From Alphaproteobacteria bacterium (GTDB lineage Bacteria > Pseudomonadota > Alphaproteobacteria > Micavibrionales > UBA2020): a DNA stretch of 64,000 nt. The position numbers and the translations under genes were made by a program. Below, piece after piece: positions 35,889-44,168 of this stretch (the stretch's first letter is position 1; each line of letters starts with the position of its first letter). The stretch is from contig JAICWS010000004.1 in assembly GCA_025934695.1 (NCBI GenBank), positions 62,001 to 126,000 of the forward strand. The letters are read 5' to 3'. The notes below the pieces were generated by a model. That model saw nothing but the letters and a program-made list of their open reading frames with translations. It had not been told where the DNA came from and ran no database searches.

Positions 35889-37508
35889 ATGCGCATTGCC
35901 GTTGTCGGAACCGGATATGTAGGGCTCGTTTCGGGCACCTGTTTTTCCGAGTTCGGCGTCGATGTCACCTGTGTCGACAAGGACGCCGCGAAGATCGACG
36001 CGCTGAAGGCGGGGCAGGTGCCTATCTACGAACCCGGCCTCGAGGCACTGCTGGAAAAGCAAATCAAGGCGGGTCGCATTTCCTTCACCACCGATATCGC
36101 GCAGGCCGTCCCCGGCGTGGACGCAGTCTTCATTGCGGTCGGCACGCCCGAAGGGCCCGACGGCAAAGCCAATATGACCTATGTCCATCAGGCCGCGCGC
36201 GAGATCGCCCGAAGCATGAAAGGTTTCACGGTCATCGTGACCAAGTCGACGGTGCCGGTCGGCACCGCGCGTGACATCGAGCGCATCGTGCGCGAAGAGC
36301 GGCCCGACGCCGAATTCGCCGTGGCCTCGAACCCGGAATTCCTGCGCGAGGGCGCAGCCGTGCAGGACTTCATGACGCCCGACCGCGTCGTGATCGGCGT
36401 GGACTCGCCGCGGGCGCGCGAGGTGCTGCGCGCGCTTTACCGGCCGCTGCAGGAAAAGGGCAGGCCCCTCATTTTCACCAAGCCCGAGACCTCCGAGCTG
36501 ATCAAATACGCTTCCAACGCCTTCCTCGCGACGAAGCTGACCTTCATCAACGATATCGCCGATTTATGCGAGAAAGCAGGCGCCGACGTGCAGGTAGTGG
36601 CGCAGGCGATGGGCCTCGACAGCCGCATCGGCCCCAAATTCCTCCAGGCGGGCCCCGGCTACGGCGGTTCCTGCTTCCCGAAGGACACCAAGGCGCTGGC
36701 CACGGTCGGGCAGGCCTTGGGCGCGCCGCAGCATATCGTGGAGACGGTCATCAATACCAACGAAGACCGCCGCGACAGCATGGCCCAACGCATCATCGAT
36801 GCCATGGGCGGCGATGTTTCGGGCAAGACGATTGCCATTCTCGGCACCGCATTCAAGGCGGAGACGGATGATGTGCGTGAATCTCCCGCCCTCGGCATTA
36901 TCCCACTGTTGCAGGCGGCGGGCGCACACGTCACCGCTTATGACCCTGCGGCGATGGAACAATCCAAAAAGCACGTGAAAGGTGTCGACTGGAAAAAAGA
37001 CGCCTATGCGACGGCATCAGGCGCGGATGCCCTCGTCATCGCGACCGAATGGAAAGAATTCCGCGCGCTAGACTTCGACCGCCTCGGCAAGGATATGCGG
37101 TCGGCGCTGCTGGTCGACCTGCGCAATCTTTACGAGCTTCCCGACATGGAACGCTCCGGCTTCCGCTATGTCTCCATCGGACGGCCGGAGGTAGGCGGCG
37201 ACAACGTCATCACGTTCTGCCCGGCGCCAGAGGCGCCGATAAAGGGTTCCATGGCCGGCTATACCGTGACCGTCGGCGCCGCCGACGCGGATAAAATTTG
37301 CGACACGGCCATCGCCATCGCGCGCGTTCTATCCGAAGTGTTCAATGAAAAGACGTGGGTCGTGGGCGAGAGCGCGACATCATCCAGCTTTGAATTGGAA
37401 ACCGAAGCTTCTCCTGCCCGCATCCGCGACGTCTTCTCCGCCGCCTTCCGCGGCAAGCCGGTCGACGTAAAGCCTGCCGCGCGGACCGGCCTTCGCATGT
37501 ATATCTGA
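35889..37508 (+). CDS. ugd: UDP-glucose 6-dehydrogenase with C-terminal extension
   Basis: 539 aa from ATG 35889 (AGAGGA upstream). NAD-binding GTGYVG is at 7-12 and catalytic C262 lies in GGSCFPKD, with the usual TSELIKYASNAFLATK segment. It oxidises UDP-glucose to UDP-glucuronate for capsule or exopolysaccharide precursors. The family core ends near residue 435; the last ~100 residues (from GFRYVSIGRPEV to GLRMYI) are an extra domain that I do not recognise. It is the last gene before the AT-rich accessory region. Confidence 0.93.
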   Translation: MRIAVVGTGYVGLVSGTCFSEFGVDVTCVDKDAAKIDALKAGQVPIYEPGLEALLEKQIKAGRISFTTDIAQAVPGVDAVFIAVGTPEGPDGKANMTYVHQAAREIARSMKGFTVIVTKSTVPVGTARDIERIVREERPDAEFAVASNPEFLREGAAVQDFMTPDRVVIGVDSPRAREVLRALYRPLQEKGRPLIFTKPETSELIKYASNAFLATKLTFINDIADLCEKAGADVQVVAQAMGLDSRIGPKFLQAGPGYGGSCFPKDTKALATVGQALGAPQHIVETVINTNEDRRDSMAQRIIDAMGGDVSGKTIAILGTAFKAETDDVRESPALGIIPLLQAAGAHVTAYDPAAMEQSKKHVKGVDWKKDAYATASGADALVIATEWKEFRALDFDRLGKDMRSALLVDLRNLYELPDMERSGFRYVSIGRPEVGGDNVITFCPAPEAPIKGSMAGYTVTVGAADADKICDTAIAIARVLSEVFNEKTWVVGESATSSSFELETEASPARIRDVFSAAFRGKPVDVKPAARTGLRMYI

Positions 37509-37866
37509 CGGGATAAGAAAAAATCTGAAACGAATGGCTCCGTGCGCAGTCTATCGATGACCCGTCTCGGGCGCAATTCCCTGTTAAACAGGGAAAATAC
37601 AGGGAATTCTGGGAGAATTTAATCCTCGCATATGCCCCCCAAAGGCCGAAAGCTCCTGAATTCACGAAGTAATTTAGGAAGCCCTCGAAATCCGGGCACA
37701 AAATAACAGGGATTAATAATTCCATTATCTGGGATTTTTACAGCAGGAACAGGGATCGCCCCCCAAGATCAGGGAGCGGATGAAAAATTATTAACACTAG
37801 TACCCCTTGTAGATCGTCGTCCCGAACTGTATGAATATGGCAATTATTAATTATCAGGAGATTGTC
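37509..37866. other. Intergenic region with CAGGGA palindromes at the island's left edge
   Basis: No convincing gene. A perfect palindrome TTCCCTGTTAAACAGGGAA lies at 37577-37595, followed by further ACAGGGA elements near 37599, 37709 and 37749. The arrangement looks like degraded repeats at the junction between the core gene ugd and the accessory region. Base composition shifts to AT-rich from about 37640. Confidence 0.5.
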
Positions 37867-38160
37867 GTGAAAAAATTGCTCGCACTGCTAGTTCTTTGTG
37901 TCGTTTCATTGCCTGCTCATGCCGGATACGTCCAAGGTTACTACCGCGCCGACGGAACATATGTACAGCCCTACTATCGTAGCGAGCCTAATGGGACTGT
38001 CACTGATAACTATGGGTATCAGGGGAATGTTAATCCCTATACGGGCGCTATCGGACATAGCAATTATCCCCATGATACGACGTCGCCCTATTACAACGGA
38101 ACGCCTTACAGCAATGGGCAATATGGTCATCCATACGGCCAACAATATGGCGGCAATTGA
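37867..38160 (+). CDS. Small secreted protein with GTYVxPYYRSxPN motif
   Basis: 97 aa from GTG 37867, which has AGGAG upstream; ATG starts at 37831 or 37837 would add residues before the signal peptide. Signal peptide KKLLALLVLCVVSLPAHAG, then a Tyr/Gly/Asn-rich mature region with YYRADGTYVQPYYRSEPNGT and DNYGYQGNVNPYTG. This motif recurs in the secreted protein at 54011-54379, so the two are paralogues flanking the accessory region. Function unknown; it is likely periplasmic or cell-surface. Confidence 0.75.
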   Translation: MKKLLALLVLCVVSLPAHAGYVQGYYRADGTYVQPYYRSEPNGTVTDNYGYQGNVNPYTGAIGHSNYPHDTTSPYYNGTPYSNGQYGHPYGQQYGGN

Positions 38161-38179
38161 GCTGGCGTCGGAGAATCCA

Positions 38180-38485
38180 ATGAAAAAGTTTTCAATTGTC
38201 GCAGTTGTCGTCGCGCTTCTTATGGCCCCGACCTTTGCCAAAGCCGATGCCCCGGCAGATGGTACGTATGATGCTGTTGTGACCACTGATAGTGGTACAT
38301 ATGCAGTCCCAGTCGAGGTTGAGGACGGCGAGGTTTCAGTTGTTCATTGGCCAAATGGCGGTGAGATGAATGTCGTCGGCGCTGACCTGGATAATGGAGA
38401 AGCGACCGGAACGAATCTTCGAGGAGATTCATTGAGCGTCGAAATTGACGACTCCTCATACGATGCTGATAGCGACGGCAATTAG
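38180..38485 (+). CDS. Small secreted acidic protein
   Basis: 101 aa from ATG 38180. A signal peptide (MKKFSIVAVVVALLMAPTFAKA) is followed by an acidic mature chain rich in Asp, Val and Gly (VEVEDGEVSVVHWPNGGEMN), predicted all-beta. No family recognised. It is 19 bp after the preceding secreted-protein gene on the same strand, so co-transcription is likely. Confidence 0.7.
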   Translation: MKKFSIVAVVVALLMAPTFAKADAPADGTYDAVVTTDSGTYAVPVEVEDGEVSVVHWPNGGEMNVVGADLDNGEATGTNLRGDSLSVEIDDSSYDADSDGN

Positions 38486-38537
38486 AAGCTTTATGTTGTT
38501 TCGCATTTATTAATCAAATAGCGAGGGACGTTTTTCC

Positions 38538-38753
38538 GTGAAGTTCATCCAAATCTTGACCTCCGCTTTTCTCACCGTTTGCATTGTCGCAGCGGCGCAG
38601 GCTACGCCGAAATGCGATAAAGGCCAGCTATGCGGCAATGCCTGCATTTCAAAAACGGAAACGTGTCACAAGGATGCGCCCGCCAAAACTTGTAAAAAGG
38701 GCAAACCGTGCGGTAACACGTGCATTGCAAAAGATAAAGTTTGCCACAAATAA
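38538..38753 (+). CDS. Small secreted Cys-rich protein with two tandem repeats
   Basis: 71 aa. A signal peptide ending near AQA is followed by two copies of CxKGxxCGNxCIxKxxxCHK (residues ~26-44 and ~52-70), eight cysteines in all. The spacing suggests four disulfides or a metal site. Function unknown. GAGGGA lies upstream but an in-frame alternative is not seen. It is the third in a row of small exported proteins. Confidence 0.72.
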   Translation: MKFIQILTSAFLTVCIVAAAQATPKCDKGQLCGNACISKTETCHKDAPAKTCKKGKPCGNTCIAKDKVCHK

Positions 38754-38830
38754 GCTTGTCACAAGTACGCCTGCCGTCATTTTCATTTCGCGTTTTTCCG
38801 GCTCAAAAGATAGCCCTATATGTTCACGCT

Positions 38831-38858
38831 TTGTACCTAGGCGAATGTATGATATAAC
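38831..38858 (+). promoter_or_regulatory. Promoter of the TIR gene
   Basis: TTGTAC (38831-38836), a 16-bp spacer and TATAAC (38853-38858) lie 25 bp before the ATG; GAGAGG follows as ribosome-binding site. Confidence 0.5.
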
Positions 38859-38882
38859 GCCCTCGATCTAGAGAGGTAATGA

Positions 38883-39848
38883 ATGAAAGCTTTCATTTCA
38901 TATTCCCATAAAGATAGCTCGGCGCTGGACCGTCTTCATACCCACCTTGCGATCCTGCGGCGGGAAGGAAAGATCGAAGCATGGTTTGACCGGAAAATTC
39001 TTCCAGGCGCTAACATTGATGCTGAGGTGATGTCGAAGCTTCAGGAGAGCGATCTCTTCCTCGCGCTTGTCAGTCCAGATTTCCTAGCGTCAAATTACTG
39101 CTATGAAACTGAGATGAAGACGGCTTTAAAACAACATGAGAGTGGCCGGACGCGGCTTATTCCAATCATTTTGGAGCCTTGCGATTGGCAATCTACCCCG
39201 CTGAGGAGTTTGAAGGCGCTGCCGCGCGATGGCAAGCCCGTTGCCGACTGGCAGAATGAAAATACGGCGTATCTAGATGTCGTTACTGAACTGCGGCGCA
39301 TCATTACCGAAGAGCTGAAAGCTTCAAAGGTCGCGCAGGTTGACGTAAAGGCTAAGGACTCCCAGCCTGCAATGAACTCTTCGCCTGGCGGGAAGCGATA
39401 TAGGGTCAAACGGGACTTTGATAAGATTGACTACAGTGATTTTCGTGCACAAGTATTTAAAACCATCCGGGACTATTTTGAGGCGTCGATCACTGAAATT
39501 AACGGCATCGATGAAATCAAAGCGCGATTCACGGATATTAACAGTTATAGCTTTACATGCTCGATTTTAAATCGTGCTTTAAAGCAAGGTGCGGGACATA
39601 TTACGGTTCACGCGGGCACTGGCAGTACCGGTATGATGGGCGATATCTATTACTCCCTAGCTGAGAATGCGCCGCCGAACACTTCGAATGGGGGTTTTCA
39701 AATCGAAGCTGGCGATTATGAACTCTATTTAACAGCCAGAATGATGCTGAGAGCGAATGACAACCAACGACTTTCTGCGACCCAGGTTGCCAAGCTGATG
39801 TGGAACGAATTGTTAGAACGAGCAGGAATTGCACATGCCGAAGAATGA
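38883..39848 (+). CDS. TIR-domain protein, probable immune effector
   Basis: 321 aa. An N-terminal TIR domain (1-~135) starts KAFISYSHKDSSALDRLHTH and has SDLFLALVSPDFLASNYCYE with E77 at the position of the NADase glutamate. A charged linker (~140-180) leads to a C-terminal domain of ~140 residues (YRVKRDFDKIDYSDF, then a GxTGSTGMMGDIYYSL region) that I do not recognise. Bacterial TIR proteins deplete NAD or make cyclic-ADP-ribose signals in phage defence; that role is inferred from family and context. The 3' end overlaps a broken zinc-ribbon gene by 14 bp. Confidence 0.86.
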   Translation: MKAFISYSHKDSSALDRLHTHLAILRREGKIEAWFDRKILPGANIDAEVMSKLQESDLFLALVSPDFLASNYCYETEMKTALKQHESGRTRLIPIILEPCDWQSTPLRSLKALPRDGKPVADWQNENTAYLDVVTELRRIITEELKASKVAQVDVKAKDSQPAMNSSPGGKRYRVKRDFDKIDYSDFRAQVFKTIRDYFEASITEINGIDEIKARFTDINSYSFTCSILNRALKQGAGHITVHAGTGSTGMMGDIYYSLAENAPPNTSNGGFQIEAGDYELYLTARMMLRANDNQRLSATQVAKLMWNELLERAGIAHAEE

Positions 39849-39998
39849 GAAATACCGTTGTAAGAATTGTGGGAAGAGATTTGAGATCGAGGTTTTTGAT
39901 AAGGAGGAGCGGCGAAAGCTCAAAGGAGAGGGATTCCATTGTATCCAATTCACTGCCCTGGATGTAATCGCACTGATGTTCGCGACGGATGGGAGTAG
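39835..39998 (+). pseudogene. Zinc-ribbon protein, frameshifted
   Basis: From ATG 39835 the frame gives MPKNEKYRCKNCGKRFEIEV and a charged helix, then at about 39930 the second zinc knuckle continues in the +1 frame as IPLYPIHCPGCNRTDVRDGWE with a TAG at 39996-39998. The two halves together make a normal ~54-aa zinc ribbon (CxxC...CxxC). One base appears missing from a G run at 39930-39932. As read, translation runs on to 40017 without the second CxxC. It is coupled to the TIR gene. This may be a real mutation, a programmed shift or a sequencing error. Confidence 0.65.
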
Positions 39999-40017
39999 CG
40001 ACGTCTGGTTGCATTGA

Positions 40018-40411
40018 AATGGCGTCGAAGGCAACAATCGCCTCTTGTGCCCATTGTTGCCCATCCCAACTCGCAAGGTATTGTTCCAAGAGATTGTGCC
40101 GCCAATTCAGCGTCTTGCTCACGGGTGGTGGGTATTTCACGTTTTTCGCATTTAGAGGGTTGGCTCTGGCATGGAGGCGTGCAATTATTTTTACTGGCTT
40201 TTCTGCAATTGCATGTCTCGACTTCAAGTCGCCTTCAAGGGGCCCAAGTCTTCCGTTTGATTGTCTTCCAGCTTGAAATACGCATTTGGCTTGCGTCATC
40301 TCTGCCGCGGTTGATAAGGGGGATCGACGCGGATCGGTAAATTTCACTCAAGAAGGTATCTATTAATCAAATACCAACATTTGCGCACGATAGTTAAATG
40401 TTAGCTTCGCA
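40018..40411. other. Intergenic region, no supported gene
   Basis: 394 bp with open frames on both strands but no start context, motif or recognisable family. An imperfect inverted repeat (GGTATCT at 40355-40361 / AAATACC at 40369-40375) could act as a weak terminator for the PLD gene on the minus strand. Otherwise nothing was seen. Confidence 0.4.
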
Positions 40412-40999
40412 TTAATCATTTTCATCACCAGAAAAATTAATACCGCTCAAGTCACGATCCTTGATCTTAACGTCTTTATGACGGGTTTGGAGTCGTTGCC
40501 CTTCGTCCCAAAGTTTTTGCCATTGCTTTGAATAAGCCGCGGCGACATCGGGTGCGCGATGAATTACGACCACGTTCTCGGCATTTTTATCTTCGGCGGC
40601 AGCAGTGAAGTTAAAGCTACCAAGCTCAACGGTTTCTTCATCGGCCACAATGAATTTGTCATGCATAATTGAGTAATTATAATTAATGCGTATTGGGACT
40701 CCTTGGGCGGCCACCCATTCGGCCTCGCGGCTATTCTTCTGGCTTTTATCCAGCACAATTTCTACTTCGACACCGCGATTGTGGGCCTCAACCAAGGCAC
40801 TTCCTATCGGCTTCGAAGTAAAACTAAAGCCGGCAAGATGAATACTTTTGCGCGCTTCTCCGATGACCTTGACAACGAGCCGCGTCGCACCTTGATGGGG
40901 AGAAAATGCCTCTTCAATTGAATCCGCTTCAGCAAAAGCGGCGGCACTAGTGATAGCGAAATATAGAACGCTAGCAATGCCAATTAGAAAGCGTTTCAT
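40412..40999 (-). CDS. Secreted phospholipase-D-family nuclease (Nuc-like)
   Basis: 195 aa. A signal peptide (LIGIASVLYFAITSAAAFAEA) is followed by a single PLD-type HKD motif, HDKFIVADEETVELGSFNFT (about 135-154). One motif per chain is typical of the dimeric Nuc/EDTA-resistant endonucleases found on plasmids and conjugative elements. It likely degrades DNA in the periplasm. It stands alone, downstream of the terminator that closes the envelope operon. Confidence 0.86.
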   Translation of the reverse strand: MKRFLIGIASVLYFAITSAAAFAEADSIEEAFSPHQGATRLVVKVIGEARKSIHLAGFSFTSKPIGSALVEAHNRGVEVEIVLDKSQKNSREAEWVAAQGVPIRINYNYSIMHDKFIVADEETVELGSFNFTAAAEDKNAENVVVIHRAPDVAAAYSKQWQKLWDEGQRLQTRHKDVKIKDRDLSGINFSGDEND

Positions 41000-41096
41000 C
41001 CTTGACCGATCTTAATGCCCGCGCCTAGCGCCATCACTCTGACGCAGGCGGGAGACTAGTTTAGGCGTCCCGAAACGGCTGCCTGAGAACATTCAT

Positions 41097-41137
41097 TGAG
41101 AAAATGCCGTTCACGTCATGACCGGCGCGAACGGCAT
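41097..41137 (-). terminator. Rho-independent terminator of the envelope operon
   Basis: On the minus strand a perfect 9-bp stem (ATGCCGTTC / GAACGGCAT; plus-strand positions 41104-41112 and 41129-41137) is followed by TTTTCTC. It lies about 20 bp after the glycine-zipper lipoprotein stop. Confidence 0.7.
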
Positions 41138-41155
41138 ACTATTAATTGTGGGGCG

Positions 41156-41659
41156 TCAGCTTTGACTCCTGTACCAGTCACCATTAGCGTCTCTGCAAGT
41201 CATGCCAGAGTCATCGATGATCTGGCCGTTAATCACTTCGGTGGTGTGGAATGGGCGGCAAGTACCTGAGGCGGTCTTTACGACCTTGCCTGTAGCTTTG
41301 TACACGCCGTGGTTTCCGGTTTTGGGATTTTTCCAAACGATATTCGCTCCTGTTTTGGCGCGACCCATTTTGTTCATCGCCATTTGAGCCCGCTGGCAGT
41401 CTTCTTGGTCCATGGATTTACCAGCAATCCCCCCGGCAATAGCGCCAATTAAAGCCCCAACAAGCGCACCCTGGCCTCGATTTCTGCCAGCCAGCGCGGC
41501 ACCCGCAGCCGCGCCAGCTGCTGCACCTCCGCCTATACCGATCATTGCTTTCGGGCCTAAAGCGCTACAAGCAGCCGGACCTCCTTGGCCATTAGCTGCG
41601 CAGCCTGATAATATCGCGGTAGTGATCACAATAGTTACGAACCTTTTAAATGTATTCAT
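41156..41659 (-). CDS. Glycine-zipper lipoprotein (17-kDa-antigen-like)
   Basis: 167 aa from ATG 41659. A lipoprotein signal with ILSGCAANG is followed by a glycine/alanine zipper (IGIGGGAAAGAAAGAALAG and ALVGALIGAIAGGIAGK) that should insert in or span the outer membrane, then a C-terminal SH3-like surface-antigen domain with TCRPFHTTEVINGQ. It is the last gene of the OmpA-headed operon, 10 bp after the VWA-like gene. Confidence 0.82.
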   Translation of the reverse strand: MNTFKRFVTIVITTAILSGCAANGQGGPAACSALGPKAMIGIGGGAAAGAAAGAALAGRNRGQGALVGALIGAIAGGIAGKSMDQEDCQRAQMAMNKMGRAKTGANIVWKNPKTGNHGVYKATGKVVKTASGTCRPFHTTEVINGQIIDDSGMTCRDANGDWYRSQS

Positions 41660-41669
41660 GGTTTTTCCC

Positions 41670-42824
41670 TTAGTTAGTTGCAAGTTCACCTTTTAAATCG
41701 AAAATCATCTTCGTTCCGGATACGCCGAGTTGACCGTTTAATTTTGCCGTCTTTCCGGTCATGACCAGAGTTTCAGTCGGACTGTTGGTGGCGATGCTAG
41801 TAGTCGTCGTTCCATCCAATTTGCAGTTATCGTTGGTACATAGGAACGTTCCCGAAATGCCGGCAATGCTCAGACGAGAGAAGCCTATCCAGCTGTCAAC
41901 GATGTTTCCATCGCCATCAACCAGGATCGACATTTTTCCGTCGAGGTCTTGGTTGTCAAATGCATAGTGCAAATTATAGGAATAGCCTGCGACTGGAACA
42001 CTGTTGGATACGTTTAGGTCGGAACCGAAGCCGTTCATCACAGCGCTCATGTTTTTGAAAACATTTGTCCAAAATGGTTTTAAACTCTGCGCACCGCCCT
42101 GTCCCTCATCCATATCTTCCGCTACGCCAAATGCATAAAAAATCCCTTTCCTAAACTTTGAGCCTAGCTTTTCAGCAAAGTTGGGGAAAGGAGCTGGCAT
42201 AGGAAGAAACACCGAACCAAGATCGCTATTTTCAAGCATATCAGAATAAATGATGGCTCGAATTGGAACGCTGCTGCCTGAAAATCTTCCTTCATCGGAA
42301 GCTAGAGCGCGCAGAATTTGCTTTCGAGGCGCAGTCTTCGACGTGATTTTGACCTCCTCCGCTGAACGTTTACCCGCTTCATACACAACGGTTAACGCCG
42401 CTCCAAAATCTCGGACGAAAAAAGCCTGCTGCTGAGTCAACTCCTCAAGAGGGTTTTGGGAAAAGAAATAGTTTTCCTTTTCCATCGATGCTTGCTGTTC
42501 CTTTGAATAGGCTGGCCAACAGCCAGTCCAGATCTCGGTACTTTGTCCAGACATGGGCGACAACCGCACGACGGTAACATGTTCACCAGGAACCAACGTC
42601 GATTTGAGCTTTGTATTGATTTTTTTCGCCCAATCTATCTGGCCATCGACCATTATCTGATCGTCGATATATACCACTGTTTGTCTAATGGTCTTTTGCT
42701 TGCAGAATGACGGGTCAAGACCAACATTTCCGAACAACGGCGTGTTTGCGGCACGCGCCGCACTAGAGAAAATTGTGAGCATCGAAATGGCAAAAGCAAA
42801 GGCAGTCTGCGTTAAAAGTTTCAT
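41670..42824 (-). CDS. Periplasmic VWA-like protein
   Basis: 384 aa from ATG 42824. A signal peptide ends near SSAARAANT. The next ~200 residues have the alternating pattern of the VWA-like family in which an Asp-rich first strand (VVYIDDQIM) pairs with a later strand RAIIYSDMLENSDLGSVF. The C-terminal ~130 residues are beta-rich, with a Cys pair in GTFLCTNDNCKLDG. It likely acts in the periplasm with the OmpA-type and coiled-coil partners of the same operon. Fold assignment is by pattern only. Confidence 0.68.
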   Translation of the reverse strand: MKLLTQTAFAFAISMLTIFSSAARAANTPLFGNVGLDPSFCKQKTIRQTVVYIDDQIMVDGQIDWAKKINTKLKSTLVPGEHVTVVRLSPMSGQSTEIWTGCWPAYSKEQQASMEKENYFFSQNPLEELTQQQAFFVRDFGAALTVVYEAGKRSAEEVKITSKTAPRKQILRALASDEGRFSGSSVPIRAIIYSDMLENSDLGSVFLPMPAPFPNFAEKLGSKFRKGIFYAFGVAEDMDEGQGGAQSLKPFWTNVFKNMSAVMNGFGSDLNVSNSVPVAGYSYNLHYAFDNQDLDGKMSILVDGDGNIVDSWIGFSRLSIAGISGTFLCTNDNCKLDGTTTTSIATNSPTETLVMTGKTAKLNGQLGVSGTKMIFDLKGELATN

Positions 42825-42831
42825 GTTGGCC

Positions 42832-44166
42832 TCACGCGATTTCAAAGTTTTCGTCGTCTACTTTAATCTTCATCTGCTGATATGCTTGGGTCGAAAGTTC
42901 TTTCCCATCAATTACGACTTTTAGGTCTTCAAACTTCAACAGCGCATCACGGTATATTTCGAGGTTATGCTTAACAACCCCGCGTAGCGCGACTCTAACT
43001 TCAGTATCTCTTTCTTTCACGGCCTTCCACATTGCAAACTCGGGACCGACGTTACTCTTTGTTTGGTCTGCTGTAGCTTCGAGTTCCTTAATATTCTTAG
43101 CAGCTTTTGCTTCTTCTGTTTTTCTCAGCTCAACGATGTGCTTTTTCTGAAGCTTTTGATATTTTTTCTCCGCCGTTATGTATTCCCATCTCTTAGCCTG
43201 ATAGTCCTTGTTTTCGTCATGCGTCATGTACGCTAAGAAAACCCCAACAGCCCATGCAGCGACGTTCGCAAGCAAGCTTAAAAGAATGTCCCGCAGCGGG
43301 CTCGACTCGATATGCGCCTCACTTCCCAGCACGTTCACCCCTGTCGGACTTTCGGCAAGGTGAACAATCACTCGTATAGCAGACTCGTAGCGCGCACCTC
43401 CGGCAGCACCAAGGACGAGGAGTAGAGAAAATGTTGAAAGGGCGAAAAAGCGCCATTCTGAGCGTCTATCCGCAACTGTCCTGTGGTCTCCGAATCTATA
43501 GCTCCATTGCTTCAGAAGTGTTCCGTGTCCGTGTGCCGAAAAAGCCAGCAGGATGCCCAGAATTATAGTCGCCCCGGCAGCGATAGCGGGGACGCTAAGA
43601 AACGAAAAAAATGTATCATAGTTGATAAGCCACTCCGTAACGCCGATCATCAAAATGGCAGGCCAATACCAAATCCTATTGGCCGCGACATTCGCTTCCC
43701 GTCCTCCTTCTTTATTCTTCATTACCTTATATTCAGTCTTTTTTTCTTCAAGGGCATCTTTGGCTCTCTTGTAGGCGTAGTCAGAGTCCGCCATTAACTC
43801 GATCTGTTTAATATGGACGTCCTTCATTTGTTCCAACTTTTGAATGTCCACTCCCACTTTCTCAAGGGATTCGATATGCCCTCGATGCGGATGTATCAAA
43901 ACTTCAAAGGGGCCTCTGGCTTTCTCCCACTTTGCTAAATACTCCCGGCACGGAGAAAGAATACTTTGTCTCATACCAGGCGTTATGCCGCTGGATGAGG
44001 CTACCACTTTTCCTTTGCTAGCCTCTGCTTTGGCGAGCGATGCAGCCTGCTCGTCTTTCAATATCAAATCATTTGCCTGCAAAGGACGAAACGCCATCAA
44101 TTTTTCAAATGCTGATTGAAGCGTTTCCTCGGGTTCTTTTTCTTTGACAGCTTGTGTCGTTTCCAT
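42832..44166 (-). CDS. Coiled-coil inner-membrane protein
   Basis: 444 aa. A cytoplasmic-type N-terminal region with a long helix (about 100-155) leads to about four hydrophobic helices: WYWPAILMIGVTEWLI and AIAAGATIILGILLAF near residues 165-215, FFALSTFSLLLVLGAAGG near 245-262 and LLSLLANVAAWAVGVFLAYM near 295-315. A long charged coiled coil (about 325-380) and a C-terminal domain follow. No family recognised. It is preceded by the OmpA gene with 2 bp between and followed by the VWA-like gene after 7 bp. Confidence 0.72.
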   Translation of the reverse strand: METTQAVKEKEPEETLQSAFEKLMAFRPLQANDLILKDEQAASLAKAEASKGKVVASSSGITPGMRQSILSPCREYLAKWEKARGPFEVLIHPHRGHIESLEKVGVDIQKLEQMKDVHIKQIELMADSDYAYKRAKDALEEKKTEYKVMKNKEGGREANVAANRIWYWPAILMIGVTEWLINYDTFFSFLSVPAIAAGATIILGILLAFSAHGHGTLLKQWSYRFGDHRTVADRRSEWRFFALSTFSLLLVLGAAGGARYESAIRVIVHLAESPTGVNVLGSEAHIESSPLRDILLSLLANVAAWAVGVFLAYMTHDENKDYQAKRWEYITAEKKYQKLQKKHIVELRKTEEAKAAKNIKELEATADQTKSNVGPEFAMWKAVKERDTEVRVALRGVVKHNLEIYRDALLKFEDLKVVIDGKELSTQAYQQMKIKVDDENFEIA

Positions 44167-44168
44167 TG

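Noticed and set aside
39601..40347. 248-codon minus-strand frame overlapping the TIR gene end
   Set aside because: It overlaps the TIR coding region for 248 bp and has no recognisable domain or ribosome-binding site.
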